From NCBI RefSeq assembly GCF_002237645.1, contig NZ_MJUZ01000006.1:18280-82279 (forward strand): a DNA stretch of 64,000 bases, written 5' to 3'. The position numbers and the translations under genes were made by a program. The DNA comes from Desulfovibrio sp. MES5. Its GTDB lineage: Bacteria > Desulfobacterota > Desulfovibrionia > Desulfovibrionales > Desulfovibrionaceae. Of this stretch, positions 53,440 through 62,710 are shown one piece after another (the stretch's first letter is position 1; each line of letters begins with the position of its first letter). Below the pieces are notes generated by a model that had not been told where the DNA came from, made no database searches, and worked only from the letters and a program-made list of their open reading frames with translations.

Positions 53440-53711
53440 TTACCAGCACACAGTATCCGGCTTGGGATAAGGCTCTATGGGCAACCTCAAGCGGCGTTGC
53501 CAATCAGTTTTTAAGAACCGCACATAGCGGAACTGCCGCAGCTTATGCAATGTCGCCCGATGAAGGTTATCGCGTAGGTATGCCCCACGTTGGCCGCTTT
53601 TGCAGTAGGCTGTTAGCAACATCTTATGGTACGTTTTCCCGTCCAGATCATAAAACGCCGTTGTGTGGCTACCAACATATAGGAAGCTGCATGCCTGATA
53701 CACTACCCGCG
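53440..53711 (-). other. Open frame remnant of unknown origin
   Basis: About 88 codons on the minus strand, without its own start, read from the break point of the binding-protein remnant. They encode a basic, aromatic-rich peptide with YDLDGKTYHKMLLTAYCKSG and a WQRRLRLPIEPYPKPDTVCW end. It looks like the C-terminal piece of a real protein rather than noise, but the family is not recognised. It was possibly brought in with the rearrangement that broke the neighbouring genes. Confidence 0.3.
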
Positions 53712-54140
53712 ACCTTCCAGCCCTTTTCTTCGCCCACATACATATGGGGAGCCCACAGGGAAACCATATCGCCGATGCCGGTACTGAACGCACCCAGCGC
53801 CTGCGCCTGGTCCATATTTTTGATGGTCACGTCGCTGTCCTTGAGGCCCAGTACGCGCAGCCAGTGGCTGAGAGCAAAGTGCGAAGAAGACACGGTAATG
53901 GCAAGAATGGTCTTGCCGCGCACGTCGTCAGGATGGCCGTACACCTCAGGAGACTTTGGGGTTGTAGCCCTTGGTCTTGAGAATGGGGCTGTCAGGCCGC
54001 ACCATGACGGCATTGGTCATGGATTCGTCATTGCCTATGCCTATGACGTAGGTATTGTAGCGCAGGTTGCCCATCATGGCAGGCACGGCGCCTGTGCCGC
54101 AAAGCACCCACTCGCCAACGGGCAGGGCGTTGAGCTGGGG
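53705..54140 (-). pseudogene. ABC transporter substrate-binding protein (NMT1/SsuA-like), internal fragment with frameshift
   Basis: Two frames together give a continuous stretch of a binding protein: LPVGEWVLCGTGAVPAMMGN, then YVIGIGNDESMTNAVMVRPD, and in the next frame PEVYGHPDDVRGKTILAITV and VTIKNMDQAQALGAFSTGIG. The frames change near 53954-53956, where one extra base in a CCCCAAAG run explains the shift. Both ends of the gene are missing: the left end fuses to pntA sequence near 54130 and the right end breaks near 53710. The ligand was probably a sulfonate, nitrate or similar. It is clearly non-functional. Confidence 0.7.
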
Positions 54141-54690
54141 CATAGCCGCCCTCGCCAATGGCCACATCGGCGGGTACGCCCACGTCAAAGCTCTTGGCGC
54201 CAAGGCTCATGGACTGCTCGCGCGCGTCGGGACGGATGTCCACGGCGGTGACCACAGCGCTAAGGCGCTTGGCGGTGGCGACGGCCTGAAGGCCGGCCAC
54301 GCCCGTGCCAATGACCAGCACGTTGGCGGGTTTGATGACGCCCACGGCAGTGCCCACCATGGGCATGAACTTGGACAGACGGTTGGCGGCCATGAGCACG
54401 CCCTTGTAGCCGGCCACGGTGCTCATGGAGGTCAGGCGTCCATGCCCTGGGCACGCGAAATACGCGGAATGCCGTCAAGCGTGATGCCGATCACGCCCGT
54501 GGCCGCCAGCTTCTTCATCATTTCATGGTTCACCGGCGCGGCGGGATGCAGGAACGTGATCAGGTACTGGCCGTCACGCACCATTTCCGCTTCGTGCTTG
54601 TTCACTTTTTTGTTGAACAGGGGTTCCTTGACCTTCAGGATCACGTCGGACTTGGCAAAATAAGACTCCTTGGGGTTACGGATGTTCAAC
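54130..54690 (-). pseudogene. pntA: NAD(P) transhydrogenase subunit alpha (pntA), truncated and frameshifted
   Basis: The upstream part (54432-54690) reads FAKSDVILKVKEPLFNKKVN and PVNHEMMKKLAATGVIGITL, and lacks about the first 55 residues of PntA. After GMDA a missing C near 54436 shifts the frame; the other frame continues STVAGYKGVLMAANRLSKFM, then NVLVIGTGVAGLQAVATAKR (dinucleotide fold) and LGAKSFDVGVPADVAIGEGG. It stops abruptly after GGYA at the fusion with the binding-protein fragment. The enzyme would normally pump protons with NADPH/NADH exchange. No pntB is nearby. Confidence 0.75.
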
Positions 54691-54704
54691 AAACAAGGGA
54701 TCAA

Positions 54705-55064
54705 ACGGCAAGCAAGCGCCGTGTTTGCAAAATAAAAAGCAAGACATATGCCAAAGCTTTTGTTTATAATGTTATATTTTATTTAAGAATGTTATAAAAA
54801 TAAAATCAGGGCGTCGTCCAAAACATAACCCGCAGGGGATGCATTACAGCATTACTTTACGGATTTTTTTTGAAAATAAACCGAAACTGGTTTGCTCGCA
54901 GATTTGCAACGCAGGGCATCGCCCATGCGCAACCCGAAATCCAAGAGGAAGGAAAAACGCAAAGTCGTCAACAAACGCTGCGGACAATACATACTGAAGG
55001 CATAAAGGACCATCGTTCGCACTTTACGTTTGCCAAACCTGCGGTATGCGCGTAGTGGAATTTT
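54705..55064 (+). other. AT-rich intergenic region before the EamA gene
   Basis: 360 bases. AATGTTATA-TTTATTT-like blocks repeat about 22 bases apart near 54766-54800. No gene or clear promoter is assigned. Confidence 0.4.
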
Positions 55065-55901
55065 ATGCCATCTTATATAGTGCTTACAGTACTATTTGCC
55101 GCCCTTTTACATGCCCTGTGGAACATTATTGTTAAGGGCGGCGAAAACAAGCTCTTTGAAACTGGCCTTAATGCGCTGGGCGCTGGGCTTGGCGCGGTAT
55201 GCATTGTGCCATTTCTGCCTCCAGTTTCCCCTGAGGCATGGCCGTATCTTGGCATGTCCTGCATTTGCCATTTTACATACTATATTTGCATTGCTGAAGC
55301 TTACAAGAAATCAGATCTTTCTTTCAGCTACACCATCATGCGCGGTTGCGCACCGCTACTGACATCACTGGCCATGCTCTTTTTCAATGTGTCGCTGAGC
55401 CTGGGCGCGTGGTGTGGCGTTCTGCTGCTGTGTTGCGGTATTTTCTGTCTTGCCGGGGACAACGCGCGGCGCGGCGCGGACAGAAGCGCCATTTTGCTTT
55501 CCCTGCGCACCTCCTTTGTCATCATGGGTTATACGCTGGCAGACGGCCTGGGCGCACGGCACAGTGGCAGCGCCGTGAGCTACGCCTGCTGGATTTTCGT
55601 GCTCAACATCATTCCTCTGAACACCTTTATTTTCTGGCGGCATGGCCTGAGCTACGCCCGGTATGTGCGCAAACGGGCCGCCATCGGATTTTTCGGCGGC
55701 CTAGCCGGTCTGGGCTCATATGGCATTGCCATCTGGGCCATGACAATCGCCCCCATTGCCATGGTGGCTGCCCTGCGTGAAACCTCGGTTATTTTCGGCA
55801 TGCTGCTGGCCGTGGTTCTGCTGCACGAAAAGTTTACCTTCTGGCGGGGAATAGCCGTTGTTCTGGTGGCGTTCGGGGCAATGATACTAAAACTGACATA
55901 A
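55065..55901 (+). CDS. EamA/DMT-family membrane transporter
   Basis: 278 residues with ten predicted helices in two homologous halves (VLTVLFAALLHALWNIIVKG; FSYTIMRGCAPLLTSLAMLF; FVIMGYTLADGLGARHSGSA; MVAALRETSVIFGMLLAVVL; FWRGIAVVLVAFGAMILKLT). The HALWN motif and the ETSVIF-x-LLA segment are typical of EamA proteins, which export amino acids, nucleosides or other metabolites. The substrate is unknown. No strong ribosome site is visible. The gene lies between a pseudogene tract and an IS element. Confidence 0.8.
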   Translation: MPSYIVLTVLFAALLHALWNIIVKGGENKLFETGLNALGAGLGAVCIVPFLPPVSPEAWPYLGMSCICHFTYYICIAEAYKKSDLSFSYTIMRGCAPLLTSLAMLFFNVSLSLGAWCGVLLLCCGIFCLAGDNARRGADRSAILLSLRTSFVIMGYTLADGLGARHSGSAVSYACWIFVLNIIPLNTFIFWRHGLSYARYVRKRAAIGFFGGLAGLGSYGIAIWAMTIAPIAMVAALRETSVIFGMLLAVVLLHEKFTFWRGIAVVLVAFGAMILKLT

Positions 55902-55968
55902 TAATATACTGCCCCCCATTAACAAGGCAGCCCTGTTAAGGTAGTTTTCTTCCAGCCCTGGAGGAAAT

Positions 55969-56235
55969 ATGAAACGCCGTATCTGGGACAGCAAAAGTAA
56001 AGCCCGCATCGTGCTTGAAGGCTTGCAGGGGCGCTCTGTGGCAAGCCTTTGCAGTGAATATCAAATCACTCAGAGCATGTACTACCGCTGGCGAGATACG
56101 TTTTTGGCCAATGCCGCCCAGGCATTCGAAACCAGCACGACAAACCGCCGGGAAGAGCGCCTTTCGGCAGAGAACCAAAAGCTTAAGCAAGCCGTTGGCG
56201 AGTTGACGCTGGAATTAAAAAAAAACGACTGGTAA
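55969..56235 (+). CDS. IS3-family transposase OrfA
   Basis: 88 residues, GGAGGA ribosome site. A helix-turn-helix DNA-binding region (WDSKSKARIVLEGLQGRSVA, ASLCSEYQITQSMYYRWRDT) is followed by a leucine-zipper-like coil (LSAENQKLKQAVGELTLELK). A run of nine A at 56217-56225 near its end provides a slippery site for -1 frameshifting into orfB. Confidence 0.9.
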   Translation: MKRRIWDSKSKARIVLEGLQGRSVASLCSEYQITQSMYYRWRDTFLANAAQAFETSTTNRREERLSAENQKLKQAVGELTLELKKNDW

Positions 56236-56285
56236 GCGGGAGGCGTCGAACCGCCCAGGTTCAGCTTCAGCGCGATGCCGAGCTC

Positions 56286-57011
56286 TTGCCGTTGATAGAA
56301 GCCCTTAAAATGGAGCATCCTTTTTGGGGCTACCGCCGCGTGTGGGCTACCCTTCGGCATAAAAGCGGCATGAACGTCAACGCCAAACGTGTGGGACGCT
56401 TAATGCGCCTGCATGGACTGGGAGTTAGGAGAGCAGCCTTGCGGGCAAAGCGCACTCCCACTGGAAGCAAACCGCGTCCTGTTCGGCCCTGCCAATGGTG
56501 GGACGTCGATATGACCAAGGTCATGACGGAAAGTGGCTGGGTGTATGTTGTACTGGTAGTGGACTGGTTTTCTAAAAAGATCGTCGGCCACCATGCTGGC
56601 TACCAAAGTCGAAGTCACGAGTGGCTACAAGCCTTGGAAATGGGCATTCAAGCGCACTTTCCCGAAGGCGTCCGAGAACAGGGTTTGAGCCTGATGAGTG
56701 ATAACGGCTGCCAACCAACAGGAAAGGCTTTTGTACGTGAGTGCGCGATACTAGGCATCTCACAGGCATTCACTAGCTATAACAATCCCAAAGGAAACGC
56801 GGATACTGAACGGACAATGCGCACGATTAAGGAAGAACTTTTCTGGCTGCATGAATGGCGCAGCCTTGAGCACTTGGCCGACGCACTTTCCGGCTGGATA
56901 GAACTCTTTAATACCACGTACCTGCACTCGGCGCTTGGCTGGAAGACCCCGCAATGCGTGCATCAGCAGGCTGGTAAAAAACGGAAGGATACTCCCTTAA
57001 AGGCCGCTTGA
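56286..57011 (+). CDS. IS3-family transposase OrfB (DDE integrase domain)
   Basis: 241 residues from the first ATG; in vivo it is expected as an OrfAB fusion after -1 slippage at 56217-56225. HTH_21-like segment HPFWGYRRVWATLRHKSG, then the catalytic triad: Asp in WWDVDMTKVM, Asp in LMSDNGCQPTGKAF, Glu in KGNADTERTMRTIKEE. The frame is intact, so the element could be active. Confidence 0.9.
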   Translation: MPLIEALKMEHPFWGYRRVWATLRHKSGMNVNAKRVGRLMRLHGLGVRRAALRAKRTPTGSKPRPVRPCQWWDVDMTKVMTESGWVYVVLVVDWFSKKIVGHHAGYQSRSHEWLQALEMGIQAHFPEGVREQGLSLMSDNGCQPTGKAFVRECAILGISQAFTSYNNPKGNADTERTMRTIKEELFWLHEWRSLEHLADALSGWIELFNTTYLHSALGWKTPQCVHQQAGKKRKDTPLKAA

Positions 57012-57024
57012 TTCATGGGGGACA

Positions 57025-57987
57025 TTACAGCCAATTCCATGTCAGGCCTACCCTCATTCATTTTTGAAGTAGCTAGTTGTAATCCCAGTACTCTTGCCAC
57101 GGCCCACCATGAACCCCCCCTGAAATGACCACGCAGCTTTTGGGCTGGTTCACAGCCCGGCAGAACCCCGCGCTGATTTCCGGGGGCATAACCGCGTCCG
57201 TGCGGCTGCTTAAATGTCGCTGGGGCAAGTGCTGCAGCGATGAAGCCCCCGCCTTTGGATTCAAAGATTCTGCAAGTTGGCTCACGCCCTGCAAATCTGC
57301 CCAAGCATCAGTATCAAGATTGCCCGCAACCGTGCCCTGAAAAACCACATCCTGCCTCGCCGCAGCTAGAAGCGCCGCATCCCCTACCCCCGCCCCATTC
57401 CCCTCGATACCAGACTGCATTGCCATGCAATTCCACCGGACTGTCGCAACCGGGCCAAGCCCCCACCGCCGTAGTAAGCAGAGGCCGAAACATTCCCCCA
57501 TTGCTTGCCGCGCGGAAAGAACGCGCCCGGCGCGCCCGGCGAAAATTGTTGCATGCGTATTTTTTGTACAGAACCTGCCTGTTCCAGAAATAAATATCAC
57601 TGATAAGCACTCTGCCCGATTTATTTGTATGCAGTGAAATATCCATTTCAGCAAAAAAATAATTTATCATTCTTTTTTATCAAATATCATTCACTGCATA
57701 AAATACTATTTGCATATTCAGGCAAACTGATTGTAGTGTGTCTATGATTCCTACACTGCAATACAAACTAAATATTTGCATTTTAAACTGCATAAACAAT
57801 CAATGAAATATTTCACATTCAATAATTGCGCATACAAACAGTCGCTTTTACATCAAGAACAATACTCTCATTGGTTGAACAATTTTTATATACTGTAAAC
57901 ACAATGCGTACAACAGGTCAGATACGTCAGCACAACATGTAAGGACAAAAACTGAATCATATCACAGGGACGCCTTCGGGACCGAGT
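57025..57987 (+). other. Intergenic region after IS3 with operator-like motif array
   Basis: 963 bases. The first half is GC-rich; its longest open frame (minus strand, 57073-57654) has mixed coding appearance and may be a gene remnant, but no family is recognised. From 57560 it becomes very AT-rich and holds repeated GCAGTG-type motifs upstream of the acetate operon. Confidence 0.45.
57629..57762 (+). promoter_or_regulatory. Array of CAGTG-type operator motifs before the acetate operon
   Basis: ATTGTAGTGT and ACACTGCAAT form a 10-base inverted repeat with a 13-base spacer at 57730-57762. Further related motifs are TATGCAGTGAA at about 57628 and TTCACTGCATA at about 57690. The GCAGTG/CACTGC cores begin at 57631, 57692 and 57754, about 61-62 bases apart (six helical turns). 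This suggests regulator binding on one DNA face; the regulator is unknown. Confidence 0.45.
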
Positions 57988-59802
57988 ATGCCAAACACTC
58001 GCTTTGACCTCACGCACCCACCTTTTGACCTGCTGACCATGGCGGAGGCATCTGCCCTTTCGGCCACTGCAGACGTGCTGTTTTTCAGCAACGACCAGGA
58101 GATTCTTGCCGCGGGGAGCGAGGTTGACGCCCTGTATCTTGTCATGAAGGGCCTTGTACGTGAAATGTCGGGCGAGGAAATTGTGGGCGCGTACCGCGAG
58201 CACGAGGCCTTTGACTGTCGGGCTTTGGCCACAGGCAGAACGCGCCACAGGTTTGTGGCGCACGAAGAAGTGTTGCTCTGCGTGTTTCCGGGGCGGGAGG
58301 TGCTGGCCCTGACGGAAAAAAACTCGCTCTTCGGCGCCTACTTTTTTGCAACAGTGTCCGACAAGCTGGGCCAGCTTGCCCAAAGCCGCGACCGCCGCGA
58401 GTGGCAGAGCCTTTTTGCGGTCAAGATCAGCGACGCGGGTTTTCGCCCGCCCATATTTGCCGACGCGTCGGACACCATTGCCCATGCCGCGCAACGCATG
58501 AAGGAAAGCCGGAGGCGATCCATCTTTGTGCGCGACGGTTCCAGCACGGGAATTTTCACCACGGGCGATTTTTGCGACATCGTGGCCAACGCGGTTTCCA
58601 ACCAGACCCCGCTCAAGGCCTGCGCGCGGTTTTCCTTGTTGAGCTGCGAAAAGGACGACTACCTTTTCAACGCCCTGCTCCTCATGACCCGCCACAACAT
58701 CCACCGCATTGTGGTTACGGACAAGGGGCGGCCCGTGGGCGTTCTGGCAATGATCGACCTGCTTTCCTATTTTTCCAACCATTCCCTGTCCATCGCGCGG
58801 CAGCTTGAGGCGGCCGCCACTCTGGCCGACCTGCACAGCGCCATGCGGGATATGGAAACCCTGGTAACAACACTCGTTACCCAGGGCATAAAAACGCCGC
58901 AGCTTGCGCGCCTTGTGCAGGTGCTCAACGCGCAGCTCATGGCCCGCCTCTGGCAGCTGACGGCCACGCCCGCCGTATTTGCCGGAAGCGCCCTGCTGGC
59001 CCTTGGCTCCGAAGGGAGGGGCGAGCAGATACTGAAAACCGACCAGGACAACGCGCTGATTCTTGCGGAAGGCCTGGACGCAAAGGAGGTGGAACACTCT
59101 GCAAACAGCTTTACGGAACGCATGCTCAGCCTTGGCTACCCGCCCTGCCCAGGGGACATGATGGTGAACCAGCCCCTCTGGCGGCACACGGTGCGCGGAT
59201 GGGAGCGCACGCTGCGCCAGTGGGCGGATGCCGCACAGGGCGAGGGGCTCATGCGTCTGGCTATCTTTCTTGATGCGGAAACCGTCTCCGGCCCTGCCGC
59301 ATGGCTTGCCGCCTGCAGGCAGGCCCTGCGCTCAGCCCTGCGCGACGATGCGGCGTGGTTTGCGCGCATGGCCCTGCCCATCGAGCAGTTCCCGACCCGC
59401 ACGGGCGAAAGCGGCTTTTGGCGGCAACTGCTGAACCGCGAAAAAAACGCCCTGCTCGACATCAAGAAGGCGGGAATTTTCCCCATTGTGCACGGAGCCC
59501 GCGTTCTCGCGCTGGAGGCGGGCATTGACGCCACCAACACCTTTGACCGACTGGAGGCCCTGACATCACGGAGTTTCATGGAAAAATCGCTGGCGGACGA
59601 TCTGGCCGAATCCCTGGCATTTCTGATGCGCCTGCGGCTGGACGCGGGCCTTGAAATGCTGCGCGGGGGCAGCCCCCTGAGCAATGAGATTGACACGGCC
59701 ACCCTGTCCACCCTGGACAAAGACCTGTTGCAGGACGCCCTGCAGGTGGTCAAACGCTTCAAGCGCATGATCGGCCAGCGGTACGGGCTGGACAGGTTCT
59801 GA
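57988..59802 (+). CDS. cNMP-binding/CBS/DUF294 nucleotidyltransferase-like regulator
   Basis: 604 residues. An N-terminal cyclic-nucleotide-type domain (LYLVMKGLVREMSGEEIVGA), two CBS domains (residues about 155-275, SIFVRDGSSTGIFTTGDFCD; HRIVVTDKGRPVGVLAMIDL) and a DUF294 nucleotidyltransferase-like domain follow in order. The last has the motif LGSEGRGEQILKTDQDNALI (GS-x-G-R-x-E plus D-x-D) and a C-terminal helical substrate-binding part. The first gene of a four-gene set with exonuclease, DUF485 and ActP, a gene neighbourhood known from many proteobacteria. It probably senses energy state and regulates acetate uptake; the reaction is unproven. Confidence 0.85.
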   Translation: MPNTRFDLTHPPFDLLTMAEASALSATADVLFFSNDQEILAAGSEVDALYLVMKGLVREMSGEEIVGAYREHEAFDCRALATGRTRHRFVAHEEVLLCVFPGREVLALTEKNSLFGAYFFATVSDKLGQLAQSRDRREWQSLFAVKISDAGFRPPIFADASDTIAHAAQRMKESRRRSIFVRDGSSTGIFTTGDFCDIVANAVSNQTPLKACARFSLLSCEKDDYLFNALLLMTRHNIHRIVVTDKGRPVGVLAMIDLLSYFSNHSLSIARQLEAAATLADLHSAMRDMETLVTTLVTQGIKTPQLARLVQVLNAQLMARLWQLTATPAVFAGSALLALGSEGRGEQILKTDQDNALILAEGLDAKEVEHSANSFTERMLSLGYPPCPGDMMVNQPLWRHTVRGWERTLRQWADAAQGEGLMRLAIFLDAETVSGPAAWLAACRQALRSALRDDAAWFARMALPIEQFPTRTGESGFWRQLLNREKNALLDIKKAGIFPIVHGARVLALEAGIDATNTFDRLEALTSRSFMEKSLADDLAESLAFLMRLRLDAGLEMLRGGSPLSNEIDTATLSTLDKDLLQDALQVVKRFKRMIGQRYGLDRF

Positions 59803-59803
59803 A

Positions 59804-60436
59804 ATGCAAAAACCGTGGCTACAGTCCGTGGCGCGCCGCTGGCGCATGCGCGGACTGCGGGAACCCTACCGTTCCCTGCTGGATCAGGACGACGGCCTGC
59901 TTGTGAGCATTGATTGCGAAACCACCTCGCTCAATGTGAAGGAAGCGGAGCTGTTGTCCCTTGCCGCCGTCTGCATAGACGGCCGGCGTCTTTGCACCAG
60001 AGACGCCTTTTACGCGCTGATAACGCCGCGGCATGCCCCTGATGGGCAAAATGTGCGCGTGCACGGGCTGCGCCCGTGCGACTTCAGCACTGGCCTGCCG
60101 CTTCAGGATGTGTTGTCGGCTTTTCTTCAGTTTGTCAGAGGCAGAACACTGGTCGGCTATTATCTGCAATACGACCTTGCTGTGTTGAACAAAAACTTGA
60201 GGCCACTGATGGGGGCAGTATTGCCAAACAGTCGCATAGAGGTTTCAGGCCGCTATTACGACTGGCGATTTGCGCAATATCCTGGCGCCTACATTGATCT
60301 GCGATGGGAAACGATGGTCAGAAACCTTCGCCTGCCCACGCTGCCAAGGCACGATGCCATGAACGACGCCATAACAGCCGCCATGATGTATCTGGCGCTG
60401 CAATCGCGCGGATACGGCGCACACAGGCTCCCATAA
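59804..60436 (+). CDS. DnaQ-like 3'-5' exonuclease
   Basis: 210 residues. DEDDh exonuclease motifs: Exo I VSIDCETTSLN (D and E), Exo II in VGYYLQYDLAVLNKNL (D), and Exo III HDAMNDAITAAMMY (H and D). Start two bases after the regulator. It resembles DNA polymerase III epsilon-type exonucleases, but its conserved place between the DUF294 regulator and the acetate permease suggests a signalling-linked nucleic acid or nucleotide target. The target is unknown. Confidence 0.85.
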   Translation: MQKPWLQSVARRWRMRGLREPYRSLLDQDDGLLVSIDCETTSLNVKEAELLSLAAVCIDGRRLCTRDAFYALITPRHAPDGQNVRVHGLRPCDFSTGLPLQDVLSAFLQFVRGRTLVGYYLQYDLAVLNKNLRPLMGAVLPNSRIEVSGRYYDWRFAQYPGAYIDLRWETMVRNLRLPTLPRHDAMNDAITAAMMYLALQSRGYGAHRLP

Positions 60437-60490
60437 CGTCCGATGTCTGTACAAAAGACATTGCGGACAAAAAGATGCGAGGAGGGAACA

Positions 60491-60805
60491 ATGGCCTCAG
60501 AACTGACGCAACGAATTGAAAAAAATACGCAATACCAGCACCTGATCAAGGCGCGCAACTCCCTTGGCTGGCGCCTGACGCTTATGGTTTTTGCCGCGTA
60601 TTACGGCTTTATCCTTGTTGTCGCCTTTGACAAGCAGCTCTTTGCCACACCTCTTGCAGCCGGAATGACAACAACCTGGGGCATCCCCCTGGGCATCGGC
60701 ATCATCCTGCTGACAGTTGTGCTCACGGCGATCTATGTTCGCAAGGCCAACAGCGAATTTGACCCTGCGCTCAAGCAGATTCTTGAAAAAGAGGTGCAGT
60801 CATGA
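60491..60805 (+). CDS. DUF485 membrane protein (YjcH-like)
   Basis: 104 residues from ATG 60491 (GAGGAGGG upstream). Two membrane helices ([38 protein letters not shown]) with a basic N-terminus and the [15 protein letters not shown] end typical of DUF485. These small proteins accompany ActP and probably form part of the acetate transporter. It overlaps actP by four bases. Confidence 0.9.
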   Translation: MASELTQRIEKNTQYQHLIKARNSLGWRLTLMVFAAYYGFILVVAFDKQLFATPLAAGMTTTWGIPLGIGIILLTVVLTAIYVRKANSEFDPALKQILEKEVQS

Positions 60806-62544
60806 AGGGCATAAGCAGTTGCACGTCCAGCCACAGGCCCAGGCGGCGGATATCCGCCAGAACATGTACCGCCGCTATCCTGCCCACGGCTCTTTTCGGG
60901 GCCACGGCTCTTTTCGGAGCCCTGCCGCCCGGCCTCGCGCTGGCGGCAGGCGCCATAGAAGAAACACAAAAGCAGAACACCGACTGGACAGCCATCATAA
61001 TGTTCACCATTTTTGTCGGCGCATCGCTGTGGATTACCAAGTGGGCAGCCAAGCGCACCCGCTCCGCCGCAGATTTCTACACGGCCGGCGGCGGCATCAC
61101 GGGCTTTCAGAACGGCCTTGCCATTGCGGGCGACTTCATGTCGGCGGCGTCCTTTCTGGGCATTTCAGCCGCTGTGATGGCAACGGGCTTTGACGGCCTG
61201 ATCTACGCCATCGGCTTTCAGGTGGGCTGGCCGCTCATAACCTTCATGCTGGCGGAACGCCTGCGCAATCTCGGGCGCTTCACCTTTGCCGATGTGGTGG
61301 CCTACAGGCTCCGGCAGGTGCCGGTGCGCATATTTGCCGCATCGGGCACGCTGGTTGTGGTGCTCTTCTATCTTATCGCGCAGATGGTGGGCGCGGGGCA
61401 GCTCATCAAGCTGCTCTTCGGGCTTGATTACCACTATGCGGTGGTCATCGTGGGCCTGCTCATGATGGCCTATGTGCTTTTTGGCGGCATGACGGCAACC
61501 ACGTGGGTGCAGATCATCAAGGCCTGCCTGCTGCTCGGCGGGGCCTCGTTCATGGCCTTCATGGTCATGGCCCAGTACGGTTTCAGCCCCGAAAAACTTT
61601 TCACCGCCGCCGTGGGCATCAAAAAAAGCGCGGCCATCATGGGGCCGGGCGGCTTTGTGAAAGACCCCGTTTCGGCCATTTCGCTCGGCATTGCCCTCAT
61701 GTTCGGCACCGCCGGTCTGCCGCACATCCTGATGCGCTTTTTTACCGTGCCGGACGCCAGGGAAGCCAGAAAAAGCGTACTGTGGGCAACCACCTGGATC
61801 GGCTATTTCTACATCCTGACCTTCATCATCGGCTTTGGGGCCATTGTGTTTGTGAGCACCAACCCCGAGTTTCTTGATGCGAACGGAACCCTGCGCGGGG
61901 GCAGCAACATGGCGGCCGTGCATCTGGCCAACGCCATCGGCGGCAACATTTTTCTTGGCTTCATGTCGGCGGTGGCCTTTGCCACCATTCTGGCGGTGGT
62001 GGCGGGGCTGACGCTCTCGGGCGCGTCTGCCGTGGCGCACGACCTCTACGCCTCCGCGCTCAAAAAGGGCAAGGCCAGCTCCAGCGAGGAGCTTAAAATC
62101 TCCAAACTGACAACCGTGGCCCTCGGCATCATTGCCATGTTTCTTGGCATGGTGTTTGAAAAACAGAACGTGGCCTTCATGGTCTCCCTGGCCTTTGCCA
62201 TTGCGGCCTCGGCCAACTTCCCGGCCTTGATCCTTTCGGTGCTCTGGAAGGGCTGCACCACCAGAGGGGCAGTTGCCGGGGGCTTTGCGGGGCTGGTGGC
62301 GGCCCTGGCCATGACCATGCTTTCGGATGCGGTCTGGGTGGCAACCCTGGGCAACCCGCCAGGCAGCGCGCCCTTTCCGTATTCCTCCCCGGCCATCTTT
62401 TCCATGCCGCTGGCCTTTTTGTGCATCTGGGTAGTGTCCATATGCGATCAGTCCCCGCAGGCGCAAAAAGAACGGGAGGCCTTTGCCGACCAGAAAATCC
62501 GGTCTGAAACAGGCCTTGGAGCGTTCAAACCCACTGCGCACTAG
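60802..62544 (+). CDS. actP: Cation/acetate symporter ActP
   Basis: 580 residues of the sodium:solute symporter family. An N-terminal signal-like segment ([15 protein letters not shown]) precedes about 13 helices, with the conserved [60 protein letters not shown] and [15 protein letters not shown]. It takes up acetate with a cation. It ends the four-gene operon; a hairpin terminator follows. Confidence 0.93.
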   Translation: MKGISSCTSSHRPRRRISARTCTAAILPTALFGATALFGALPPGLALAAGAIEETQKQNTDWTAIIMFTIFVGASLWITKWAAKRTRSAADFYTAGGGITGFQNGLAIAGDFMSAASFLGISAAVMATGFDGLIYAIGFQVGWPLITFMLAERLRNLGRFTFADVVAYRLRQVPVRIFAASGTLVVVLFYLIAQMVGAGQLIKLLFGLDYHYAVVIVGLLMMAYVLFGGMTATTWVQIIKACLLLGGASFMAFMVMAQYGFSPEKLFTAAVGIKKSAAIMGPGGFVKDPVSAISLGIALMFGTAGLPHILMRFFTVPDAREARKSVLWATTWIGYFYILTFIIGFGAIVFVSTNPEFLDANGTLRGGSNMAAVHLANAIGGNIFLGFMSAVAFATILAVVAGLTLSGASAVAHDLYASALKKGKASSSEELKISKLTTVALGIIAMFLGMVFEKQNVAFMVSLAFAIAASANFPALILSVLWKGCTTRGAVAGGFAGLVAALAMTMLSDAVWVATLGNPPGSAPFPYSSPAIFSMPLAFLCIWVVSICDQSPQAQKEREAFADQKIRSETGLGAFKPTAH

Positions 62545-62611
62545 GCATACGCGCCCCGCGCCCTTGGCTGATTGGGCTGCCACCTTTAACCTGCGGCAGC
62601 GCGCCAGAAAC

Positions 62612-62651
62612 CATGCCCGCCCGAAAAACAGATATTTTTTCGGGCGGGCAT
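62612..62651 (+). terminator. Terminator downstream of actP
   Basis: ATGCCCGCCCGAAAA ... TTTTCGGGCGGGCAT forms a 15-pair stem. It separates the acetate operon from the autotransporter remnant. Confidence 0.8.
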
Positions 62652-62710
62652 ACTCCGTGCATCTATAAAATACGTCCTCAAAAGCAACACGCCTGTACCC
62701 GTATCCTATT

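Larger units (their letters stand above)
55910..57024 (+). mobile_element. IS3-family insertion sequence
   Basis: About 1.1 kb. Imperfect terminal inverted repeats begin TGCCCCCCAT (left) and, inverted, TGTCCCCCAT (right), 9 of 10 matching. It contains orfA and orfB in the -1 relation typical of IS3. A convincing target duplication was not found, so the insertion may be old or the ends slightly misplaced. Confidence 0.85.
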
